In this document: positions 1 through 4,607 of the stretch, piece after piece
Position numbering within the stretch: position 1 is the stretch's first letter
Layout: the number at the start of each line of letters is the position of its first letter
Assembly: GCA_902479205.1 (NCBI GenBank)
Contig: CABSNX010000115.1
Coordinates: 1 to 6,365, forward strand
DNA length: 6,365 bases
Origin: an uncultured Collinsella sp.
GTDB taxonomy: Bacteria > Actinomycetota > Coriobacteriia > Coriobacteriales > Coriobacteriaceae
Direction: 5' to 3'
Translations under genes and position numbers: made by a program
Notes under the pieces: model-generated
What the model was told of the DNA's origin: nothing
The model's input: only the letters and a program-made list of their open reading frames with translations
Databases searched by the model: none

Positions 1-459
1 GAGTGCCTCGGTCTCGGGCTTGAGCTCGCCGCCCAGCACCACGGTACGCATACCGCGCAGGGCGAGATGCTGAGCATGGAGCACAGAATCAGTCACATAG
101 GTGACATCTTCAAGGTGTGGAAGATGCTCGATGAGCTTGAGCGTCGTCGAGCCCGAGTCGATGTATACAAAGCTCTCGGGCTCCACGAGCGCCGCCGCAC
201 GGGCGCAGATGCGCTCCTTGTCGTCGTTATGGAGATCACTGCGCTCATTGAGCGTTAGGTCGCGCGTTACGTGCGCGCGCTCCAGGCTCGTCGCGCCTCC
301 GTGCACCTTGGCGATGCGGTGCGCGCGGTCGAGCGTTTGCAAGTCACGGCGAATGGTGGACGGTGTCACGCCCAGGGCCTCGGCAAGCTCCGGCACGGTA
401 ACCGAGCCGGCCTGCTGCACCATCGACACGATCGCGTTGAGCCTATCTTCCGCAAGCAT
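1..459 (-). CDS. DeoR-family transcriptional repressor (C-terminus cut by window edge)
   Basis: The 153 codons present give an N-terminal DeoR winged helix-turn-helix, about residues 5-57. It includes the recognition segment GVTPSTIRRDLQTLD (30-44) and the family-typical KVHGGA (51-56). The start of the DeoRC sugar-phosphate sensor domain follows, with the phosphate-binding-type motif DSGSTT (101-106), then VTDS (122-125) and LGGEL (142-146). The reading frame runs off the window at base 1, so roughly 100 residues of a usual 250-residue protein are missing. The ATG at 459-457 is chosen because it follows a GAGGAGGAG ribosome-binding stretch (466-474) embedded in the last codons of the upstream oxidoreductase gene. 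Only 3 nt separate that gene's stop from this start, so the two are almost certainly co-transcribed and translationally coupled. Members of this family normally repress a neighbouring sugar operon and are released by a sugar phosphate. The effector cannot be told from sequence. Confidence 0.93.
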   Translation of the reverse strand, partial: MLAEDRLNAIVSMVQQAGSVTVPELAEALGVTPSTIRRDLQTLDRAHRIAKVHGGATSLERAHVTRDLTLNERSDLHNDDKERICARAAALVEPESFVYIDSGSTTLKLIEHLPHLEDVTYVTDSVLHAQHLALRGMRTVVLGGELKPETEAL

Positions 460-462
460 CGC

Positions 463-1542
463 TTACTCCTCCTCGGGGTACACGACTCCCCAGTCGGTGC
501 GAAGCTTGGTCATAAGCTCCATAACATCAGAAGCATAATCCAGCAGCTCGCGCTTGGAGTCGTCGCCGGCAACGGCCTTCTCAAGATCGGCCATCTCATA
601 GCAAAGGGCGTAAGCCTCGGTGCCCGCGTGGACATCCTCGCGGTGGCCGTCCGCAGTCCACACGATGGTCGCGTGATCGGCACGCGGATACTCGTTGACC
701 TCGATATAGCACTTGTCAAAGCTGATGACCGAGCGCTTGGGCTGCTTGGAATGGAGCGTAAGGCTCACGACGCCCAGCTGTTGCTCGGCATTACGGCAGA
801 CGATGCCGCCCGCAACGTCGACACCGGTCTCACAGGTATTGCCCAGCGAAACGACCTCAGCGGGCTGGCTTGCCATAAACAGGCGCATAACGGAAAGCGC
901 ATAGACGCCAATGTCGAGCATGGCGCCGCCGGCGAGACTACGGTTGTAGAAGCGGTTGGTCAGGTCGCCGTACTCCTTATAGCTGCCAAAGTTGAGTTGG
1001 GCGAGGTTCATGCGGCCAAACTCGCCGGCATCCATGCGGCGGCGCAGCTCTTGATACAGGGGCATGTGGAGCACCGTAGTGGCGTCCATAAGGACCACGT
1101 TATGCTCGTCGGCAATGGCACGTGCCTCGTCGAGCTCGGCGGAATTGAGAGTAATGGCCTTCTCACAGAGCACGTGCTTGCCAGCTGCCAGAGCGGCGCG
1201 CAGGTAAGTGATATGCGTGTTATGCGGGGTGGTGATATAGACTGCGTCAATGTTCGGATCGGCATAGAGATCCTCGACCGTGTCATAGACCTTCTCGATG
1301 CCATACTGATCAGCAAAAGCTTGAGCCTTTGACAGCGTGCGGTTGGCGACGCCCGCAAGCTTGCGGCCGGCAAGAGCGAGAGACTGGGCCATCTGGTTGG
1401 CGATAACGCCGCACCCGATCACAGCCCAACGAAGCTCGGGAGCCGTAAAGATATCATCGGGGAATGGCTTGTCCTGGACCGAAGCGAACGCTGCTTTTGC
1501 TGCTGCCGCAGCGTCGAGTGGAGCCTGCTTGGAATCTGCCAT
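463..1542 (-). CDS. Gfo/Idh/MocA-family NAD(P)-dependent oxidoreductase
   Basis: This encodes a 359-residue protein, a usual length for the family. A Rossmann domain starts at about residue 38 with the dinucleotide-binding motif AVIGCGVIA (40-48). The family's PHNTH segment (106-110) and catalytic-lysine motif LCEK (125-128) follow; the third position of the usual EKP is Ala here. The C-terminal domain has the conserved GGAMLDIGVY (205-214), whose Asp and Tyr are typical of the dihydrodiol dehydrogenase / glucose-fructose oxidoreductase branch. No signal peptide is seen, so it should be cytosolic. It most likely oxidises or reduces a sugar, inositol or related polyol, but the substrate cannot be assigned. 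An Ala-rich leader of about 35 residues precedes the Rossmann fold. The ATG at 1542-1540 is preferred over upstream ATGs because AGGAGG lies 5 nt before it (1548-1553); a longer frame would run into the transposase gene. A DeoR repressor gene follows after 3 nt. Confidence 0.93.
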   Translation of the reverse strand: MADSKQAPLDAAAAAKAAFASVQDKPFPDDIFTAPELRWAVIGCGVIANQMAQSLALAGRKLAGVANRTLSKAQAFADQYGIEKVYDTVEDLYADPNIDAVYITTPHNTHITYLRAALAAGKHVLCEKAITLNSAELDEARAIADEHNVVLMDATTVLHMPLYQELRRRMDAGEFGRMNLAQLNFGSYKEYGDLTNRFYNRSLAGGAMLDIGVYALSVMRLFMASQPAEVVSLGNTCETGVDVAGGIVCRNAEQQLGVVSLTLHSKQPKRSVISFDKCYIEVNEYPRADHATIVWTADGHREDVHAGTEAYALCYEMADLEKAVAGDDSKRELLDYASDVMELMTKLRTDWGVVYPEEE

Positions 1543-1711
1543 ATATGCCTCCTGCATCGTGAAAAGTCTTTCATTTCTGACAGCTCTATATTCGCACAAA
1601 TGCGCGTGTATGTGCGTGCTTCTGCGTGTATTACCGCTAAATGGCCAAAGTTCAGCAGCAGACGGCGCATATACACGCATACTCACGCAATCATGCGCAC
1701 GCAAATACGCA
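1543..1711 (-). promoter_or_regulatory. Intergenic control region of the oxidoreductase-deoR operon, with possible -10
   Basis: This 169 nt gap between the transposase stop and the oxidoreductase start must hold the operon promoter unless the operon is read through from upstream. A TATAGA hexamer on the minus strand (1585-1590) is a possible -10 element. No convincing TTGACA-like -35 is found 16-18 nt upstream, which would fit a weak or activator-dependent promoter. The region also holds two opposed clusters of TGCGTG-type motifs, listed separately. I see no intrinsic terminator for the transposase transcript here, since no hairpin is followed by a T-run. Confidence 0.4.
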
Positions 1712-1722
1712 CTAATGCGCAC
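1593..1722. repeat. Two opposed clusters of helically spaced TGCGTG motifs, candidate operators
   Basis: On the plus strand, TGCG(C)GTG-type units start at 1601, 1613 and 1623, spaced 12 and 10 nt. On the minus strand, TGCGTG or close variants start at 1711, 1703, 1689, 1679 and 1669, spaced 8, 14, 10 and 10 nt. Five hexamers are exact TGCGTG: 1613-1618 and 1623-1628 on plus, and 1674-1679, 1684-1689 and 1698-1703 on minus. The innermost units form a perfect 9 bp inverted pair, TGCGTGTAT (1623-1631) and ATACACGCA (1671-1679), around a 39 nt centre. Near 10 bp phasing in two facing arrays suggests cooperative binding by a protein on one DNA face, possibly the DeoR-family regulator encoded downstream. 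That link is inference. Spacing is too short and the units too small for CRISPR. Confidence 0.5.
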
Positions 1723-2539
1723 CACCTGATCCCTTGGGGACGGAGGAAAACGGATCATTTGAGGCGTCGCGCCAGCCAGCAGTTGCCCTTTTAACCGTTG
1801 CCTCACCGAGTCCGCAACATCGCACAAGCTGACCGACTGTCACGCCAGCCTTTCGTGCGCGTATCATGATTGCACTACGTTGATTCTTATCGAGCGCCTT
1901 AATATCGCAGGCATCAAACGGGGCCGCGAGATGTCGAACAAGCCTCAGGGCATCTTCGTCTGATAGCTTTTCTCGCATTCCATAAGTTATTGACTCTAAC
2001 TTCAGGACATCGTAAAGATGGCTTAGGTATGCGCGCTGATCAACACACAGCGAAGACAGTTCTTGAACTCGGCACATATCACAGAACGCAAATTCATCAT
2101 GCCCCAATACAAACGCATTCAGGCTCGACCATCGATATCCAAGAATGGAACCACCATACGCTCTGGCGGGGTTTAGATGTACATAATCGATTGCAGTAAG
2201 AAAATGGCTGTCATCTAAGACAGGAGTGCTGTAAAAGCGGTCCTGAAACAAATGGCCGACACGCTGGTGCCTTGTATTGAAATTAAGCACATATGAGGAG
2301 AGAGCCCGCTTCATTGAGGGAGACATGGCATCCTTTGGATCTTCCAATACAAGATGGAGGTGATTGGACATAAAGCACCATGACAAAACCGAGATATCCG
2401 ACTGGCGAAAACTATTTTTCAGACGAAGAAGCAATGCCATGCGATCGTCGTCATCCTCAAAAATGAGCTGATGAGCATTGCCTCTAGCGGTTACATGATA
2501 TAGCCCGGTGGATGACTTTTGACGTGGCTGACGGGACAT
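1712..2539 (-). CDS. REP-associated tyrosine transposase (RAYT, Y1/HUH single-strand transposase)
   Basis: This encodes 275 residues. The N-terminus RQPRQKSSTGLYHVTARG (3-20) is the standard opening of the Y1_Tnp family. The metal-binding HUH-type motif is HLH (60-62) within SNHLHLVLE. GHLFQDRFYS (95-104) and YVHLNPARA (119-127) follow; Tyr119 is the likely nucleophile that attaches to the 5' end of cut single-stranded DNA. About residues 195-262 look like the helical DNA-binding tail common in this group. RAYTs are known to cut and join REP hairpins, and three REP-like copies surround this gene. ATG 2539-2537 is chosen over one 40 codons upstream because AAGGAG (2545-2550) sits 5 nt before it and the family begins there. 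The last residues (DPFSSVPKGS) are encoded by REP copy A, so the original C-terminus may have been shorter. No frameshift or internal stop is seen, so the gene looks intact. Confidence 0.93.
   Translation of the reverse strand: MSRQPRQKSSTGLYHVTARGNAHQLIFEDDDDRMALLLRLKNSFRQSDISVLSWCFMSNHLHLVLEDPKDAMSPSMKRALSSYVLNFNTRHQRVGHLFQDRFYSTPVLDDSHFLTAIDYVHLNPARAYGGSILGYRWSSLNAFVLGHDEFAFCDMCRVQELSSLCVDQRAYLSHLYDVLKLESITYGMREKLSDEDALRLVRHLAAPFDACDIKALDKNQRSAIMIRARKAGVTVGQLVRCCGLGEATVKRATAGWRDASNDPFSSVPKGSGGAH
1727..1757 (+). repeat. REP-like element copy A, inside the 3' end of the transposase gene
   Basis: This is a 31 bp element that begins TGATCCCTTGGGGACGG and ends GAAAACGGATCA; it is identical to copies B and C. 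Its ends TGATCC and GGATCA are inverted repeats. With one C-C mismatch and two more T-A pairs they give an imperfect 8 bp stem around a 13 nt loop rich in G and A, resembling REP hairpins. Read on the minus strand it is in frame with the transposase and supplies the codons for DPFSSVPKGS, so the repeat is coding here. Confidence 0.85.
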
Positions 2540-2661
2540 CTTGGCTCCTTTCGCTGAACGATTTAACGGCGGGCAGTAGCCAATATGCGAAAGTGCCAAA
2601 CATGCAAGCCCATGATAGGTATTACCCGTTTGAAAAGAGCCCCATTCCAAATCATGCAAAA
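2540..2661 (-). other. Leader region upstream of the RAYT gene
   Basis: This stretch of 122 nt lies between REP copy B and the transposase start. It contains the AAGGAG ribosome-binding site at 2545-2550, 5 nt before the ATG. The frame stays open through most of the region, but the protein it would add has no RAYT-like character. A weak promoter-like arrangement (TTGCAT, 16 nt, TATTGG on the minus strand) can be found just upstream of the start, but it is not convincing. Nothing else is recognisable. Confidence 0.4.
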
Positions 2662-2692
2662 TGATCCCTTGGGGACGGAGGAAAACGGATCA
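2662..2692 (+). repeat. REP-like element copy B
   Basis: The same 31 bp sequence and orientation as copy A; it lies upstream of the transposase gene, so A and B bracket the gene as direct repeats. It is separated by 22 nt from the inverted copy C. Confidence 0.87.
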
Positions 2693-2714
2693 TTACCGTC
2701 CGCAAGGGTGCCGG
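2693..2714. other. Spacer between inverted REP copies, with inner hairpin potential
   Basis: The 22 nt between copies B and C are not random-looking. ACCG and CGGT flank CC-GCAA-GG, so the spacer can continue the B/C stem as an imperfect inner hairpin capped by a GNRA-type GCAA tetraloop. With 31 perfectly paired positions contributed by B and C, the whole 2662-2745 segment could extrude as a long cruciform or fold as a very stable RNA or single-stranded DNA hairpin. This resembles the paired REPs of a BIME. Confidence 0.6.
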
Positions 2715-2745
2715 TGATCCGTTTTCCTCCGTCCCCAAGGGATCA
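2715..2745 (-). repeat. REP-like element copy C, inverted relative to A and B
   Basis: This is the exact reverse complement of copies A and B over all 31 positions. Its right end meets the T-run of the rplX terminator at base 2745 with no spacer, so the repeat abuts the terminator directly. With copy B it forms an inverted pair. Confidence 0.87.
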
Positions 2746-2779
2746 AAAAAGGCCCGGGTGCCGTGGCATCCGGGCCTTT
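2745..2779 (-). terminator. Intrinsic terminator of the ribosomal protein operon
   Basis: Read on the minus strand, AAAGGCCCGG (2779-2770) pairs perfectly with CCGGGCCTTT (2757-2748), a 10 bp G+C-rich stem. A short inner TGC/GCA pairing can extend it. A run of T follows (2750-2745). It starts 26 nt after the rplX stop codon. Its orientation and strength indicate that ribosomal operon transcription ends here. On the plus strand only three T follow the stem, so it is mainly one-directional. Confidence 0.93.
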
Positions 2780-2805
2780 GCTAGCAACTTGATGTTGCGG
2801 GCAGC

Positions 2806-3111
2806 TTAGAACTTGTGGCCGCACTTCTTGCAGACGCGCAGCTTGTTCTTGCCGTCCTTCTCGTGACCGACGCGGGTAACCTTACCGCACTCGGGGCAAA
2901 CGAGATTGACGTTGGAGGCATCGATGGGAGCCTCCTGCGAAACGATGCCGCCCTGCTGGTTGGCAGCGTTGGGCTTGACGGCCTTCTTGACGACCGAAAC
3001 GCCCTCGACAACGACCTTGTTCTCGGCGGGGAGAGCACGCAGGACAACGCCCTGCTTGCCGCGATCCTTACCAGAGAGAACCTGGACCTTATCGCCCTTC
3101 TTGATATACAT
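2806..3111 (-). CDS. rplX: 50S ribosomal protein L24 (uL24)
   Basis: The protein has 101 residues, a normal length. It begins with a KOW motif, KKGDKVQVLSGKDRGKQGVV (4-23), which binds 23S rRNA and helps start large-subunit assembly. VEGVSVVKKAVKP (35-47) and QGGIVSQEAPI (53-63) are family signatures. The C-terminus carries two CxxC pairs (Cys72/75 and Cys94/97), so this is the zinc-ribbon-bearing form of L24. The start is supported by GGGAG 4 nt upstream (3116-3120), and the gene follows rplN by 13 nt. It is the last gene of the operon here, because a terminator begins 26 nt after its TAA. In most bacteria rplE would come next, and its absence is noted as a finding. Confidence 0.98.
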   Translation of the reverse strand: MYIKKGDKVQVLSGKDRGKQGVVLRALPAENKVVVEGVSVVKKAVKPNAANQQGGIVSQEAPIDASNVNLVCPECGKVTRVGHEKDGKNKLRVCKKCGHKF

Positions 3112-3124
3112 ATATCTCCCCTAA

Positions 3125-3493
3125 CTACAGGGTCTCGGGAGCGAGCGAGACGATCTTCATGTACTTCTTGTCACGAAGCTCGCGAGCGACGGGCCCGAAG
3201 ATACGGGTGCCGACGGGCGAACCATCGTTGTTGATGACAACGCAGGCGTTCTCATCAAAGCGAATGTAGGAGCCATCCTTGCGGCGGATCTCCTTAACGG
3301 TGCGAACGACGACGCAACGGACAACGTCCTTCTTCTTGACGTTAGCGCCAGGGGTAGCCTCCTGGACAGCACCGATGAACGTATCGCCGATGCCTGCATA
3401 ACGACGCTTGGAACCGCCAAGCACCTTGATGCAGCGAATCTTGCGAGCGCCGGAGTTGTCGGCGACGTTCAGCATGGTTTGCATCTGAATCAT
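3125..3493 (-). CDS. rplN: 50S ribosomal protein L14 (uL14)
   Basis: The protein has 122 residues, exactly the family's usual length. It opens with the near-invariant MIQMQTMLNVADNSGARKI and contains IKVLGGSKRRYAGIGD (23-38). The segment near the C-terminus, GTRIFGPVARELRDKKYMKIVSLAPE, is also typical. L14 sits at the subunit interface beside L19 and contacts 16S rRNA helix 14. The ATG at 3493 follows GGAGGA by about 9 nt. In the classical arrangement rplN is the first gene of the spc operon. Here it is preceded by a 118 nt gap, much longer than the other spacings in this block, so a separate promoter or processing site is possible. Confidence 0.98.
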   Translation of the reverse strand: MIQMQTMLNVADNSGARKIRCIKVLGGSKRRYAGIGDTFIGAVQEATPGANVKKKDVVRCVVVRTVKEIRRKDGSYIRFDENACVVINNDGSPVGTRIFGPVARELRDKKYMKIVSLAPETL

Positions 3494-3611
3494 GGTAGAT
3501 GTTCCTCCGAACTAAGAACCGAAGAGAGGTGCGCAGCCTTTATGCGGCCCGTGGTATGCAAGCCAGGCATACGCACATCTTCGGAAACGTACAAGTCGTA
3601 AGAGCGACTGC
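3494..3611 (-). promoter_or_regulatory. S10/spc operon boundary gap with a hairpin
   Basis: This 118 nt gap between rpsQ and rplN is the longest within the ribosomal block. It contains an inverted repeat at 3551-3576: GTATGC (3554-3559) pairs with GCATAC (3567-3572) around a 7 nt loop. The stem is extended by GTG/CAC after a one-base bulge. No T-run follows on the minus strand, so it is not a standard terminator. A weak promoter-like pair on the minus strand (TTGTAC, 17 nt, TATGCC) overlaps the hairpin. It could be a spc promoter, an RNA processing site or a regulatory leader, and the sequence does not decide which. Confidence 0.4.
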
Positions 3612-3872
3612 TTATTTAGCGCGCTCGACGACCTCGATGAGGCGCCAGCGCTTCATCTTGGACATAGGACGGGTCTCCATAACGCGAACGGTGTCGCCCA
3701 CGCCAGCCGTGCACTCCTCGTCGTGAGCGTGCAGCTTCTTGGAGCTGGTCATCATCTTGCCGTACTTGGGGTGACGCTTGCGCTCGGTGACGGTGACGAC
3801 GATGGTCTTGGCACCGGAGACGGAGGTAACGACACCCGTACGGACCTTACGCGAGTTACGCGAATCAGTCAT
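3612..3872 (-). CDS. rpsQ: 30S ribosomal protein S17 (uS17)
   Basis: The 86-residue protein is a usual length. Its family signatures are RKVRTGVVTSVSGAKTIVV (8-26), the segment RHPKYGKMMTSSKKLHAHDE, and the C-terminal ETRPMSKMKRWRLIEVVE. S17 is an OB-fold primary 16S rRNA binder needed early in 30S assembly. The start is supported by AAGGAGAG just upstream of the ATG, in the 16 nt gap after rpmC. It is the last gene of the S10-type part of the cluster. Confidence 0.98.
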   Translation of the reverse strand: MTDSRNSRKVRTGVVTSVSGAKTIVVTVTERKRHPKYGKMMTSSKKLHAHDEECTAGVGDTVRVMETRPMSKMKRWRLIEVVERAK

Positions 3873-3888
3873 GTTCTCTCCTTAGGTC

Positions 3889-4104
3889 CTACTCGGCGAC
3901 AGCGGACTTCTCCGCTGCGATCTCGCGGGCGCGCTGCTCCGTGAGGACGCGAGCGATGTCCTTCTTCACGGTGTTGACGCGAGCGGTATTGTCCAGCTGG
4001 CTGGTGGCCATCTGGAAACGAAGGTTAAAGAGCTCGGCGCGCATTTCCTTCAGCTTCTCAACGAGCTGAGCGTCCGAGAGCTCACGAATCTCTGCGGGCT
4101 TCAT
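3889..4104 (-). CDS. rpmC: 50S ribosomal protein L29 (uL29)
   Basis: The 71-residue two-helix protein is near the usual 60-70 residues. It starts MKPAEIRELSDAQLVEKL and has the signature KEMRAELFNLRFQMATSQL (19-37), then RVNTVKKDIARVLTEQR. A short Ala/Glu-rich tail follows. L29 lies near the polypeptide exit tunnel and forms part of the docking site for trigger factor and SRP with L23. Its ATG shares one base with the rplP stop (TAATG), which implies translational coupling. Confidence 0.97.
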   Translation of the reverse strand: MKPAEIRELSDAQLVEKLKEMRAELFNLRFQMATSQLDNTARVNTVKKDIARVLTEQRAREIAAEKSAVAE

Positions 4105-4607
4105 TAGTTCTCCTCCTTGGCGGCGGCGGCGTCCTCAGCAGCCCACTTGGCCTCGAGAGCGGCCTCCTCAGCCATTTCCTTCTCGATGCGCTGCTCAGCG
4201 TTCTTGGCAACCACAATCTTGGTCTTGATGGGGAGCTTGTGCTGAGCAAGACGCAGGGCCTCGCGAGCGACCTCCTCGGGCACGCCCTTGACCTCGAACA
4301 TGATGCGGCCGGGCTTGACGACGGCCACCCACTCCTCGGGGTTACCCTTACCAGAACCCATGCGAGTCTCGGCAGGCTTCTTGGTGATGGGCTTATCGGG
4401 GAAGATCGTGATGTAGACACGACCGCCACGCTTCATGTAGCGGGTCATGGCAATACGAGCGGCCTCGATCTGACGGTTGGTGATCCAATGGGCCTCGAGA
4501 GCCTGGATACCAAACTCGCCGAAATGCAGCTCGGTATTACCCTTGGCCTGGCCCTTCATGGAGCCACGCTGCACCTTGCGGTGAAGAATACGCTTAGGGG
4601 CAAGCAC
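4104..4607 (-). CDS. rplP: 50S ribosomal protein L16 (uL16) with acidic C-terminal extension
   Basis: The protein has 167 residues, against about 136-145 in most bacteria. The core is normal: LAPKRILHRKVQRG (2-15), then GNTELHFGEFGIQALE, ITNRQIEAARIAMTRYMKRGG, FPDKPITKKPAETRMGSGKGN and a core end at LPIKTK (about 125-130). L16 binds near the peptidyl-transferase centre and the A-site tRNA elbow, and is needed for late 50S assembly. After residue 130 comes a 37-residue tail rich in Ala, Glu and Lys (AEEAALEAKWAAEDAAAAKEEN at its end). About 30 of these residues exceed the usual length, and they probably form a helix. The start codon is GTG at 4607-4605. It overlaps the rpsC stop by one base (TAGTG), so initiation is likely coupled to rpsC termination. 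The stop overlaps the rpmC start by one base. Confidence 0.97.
   Translation of the reverse strand: MLAPKRILHRKVQRGSMKGQAKGNTELHFGEFGIQALEAHWITNRQIEAARIAMTRYMKRGGRVYITIFPDKPITKKPAETRMGSGKGNPEEWVAVVKPGRIMFEVKGVPEEVAREALRLAQHKLPIKTKIVVAKNAEQRIEKEMAEEAALEAKWAAEDAAAAKEEN

Larger units (their letters stand above)
1712..2745 (-). mobile_element. RAYT/REP unit: transposase gene with three REP-like repeats
   Basis: The segment holds one RAYT gene, a REP-like copy at each end in direct orientation (A at 1727-1757, B at 2662-2692), and a third copy (C at 2715-2745) inverted relative to B. Visually it is more A+T-rich than the ribosomal genes and the oxidoreductase, consistent with acquisition. The unit sits precisely between the terminator of the ribosomal operon and a sugar-type operon, where it disturbs neither. 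No classical insertion-sequence terminal repeats or target-site duplication are visible, as expected for this group. RAYTs are usually single-copy, domesticated-looking genes, so it may no longer move as a unit. The exact borders are my inference from the repeats. Confidence 0.7.

Noticed and set aside
271..1332. Plus-strand open frame of 353 codons opposite the oxidoreductase and deoR genes
   Set aside because: It is antisense to two clearly recognisable genes and shows no family motifs. Long antisense frames are common in G+C-rich coding DNA.
1593..1722. The TGCGTG motif cluster as a CRISPR array or a DnaA-box origin
   Set aside because: Units are 6-9 bp with spacing near 10 bp on both strands, far too short for CRISPR. 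They do not resemble the TTATCCACA DnaA box.
1543..1827. N-terminal extension of the oxidoreductase to base 1827
   Set aside because: It would overlap the transposase gene by over 100 nt and adds non-homologous sequence. AGGAGG 5 nt before the ATG at 1542 marks the real start.
2540..2659. Forty-residue N-terminal extension of the transposase
   Set aside because: RAYT proteins begin at the RQPRQK segment, and AAGGAG is placed correctly for the ATG at 2539.
1712..2745. A classical insertion sequence with terminal inverted repeats and target duplication
   Set aside because: The flanking 31 bp copies A and B are direct, not inverted, and no matching target duplication is seen. The Y1 chemistry of the enzyme does not generate one.
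3551..3576. The hairpin before rplN as an intrinsic terminator
   Set aside because: The stem is short and bulged, and no T-run follows on the minus strand.
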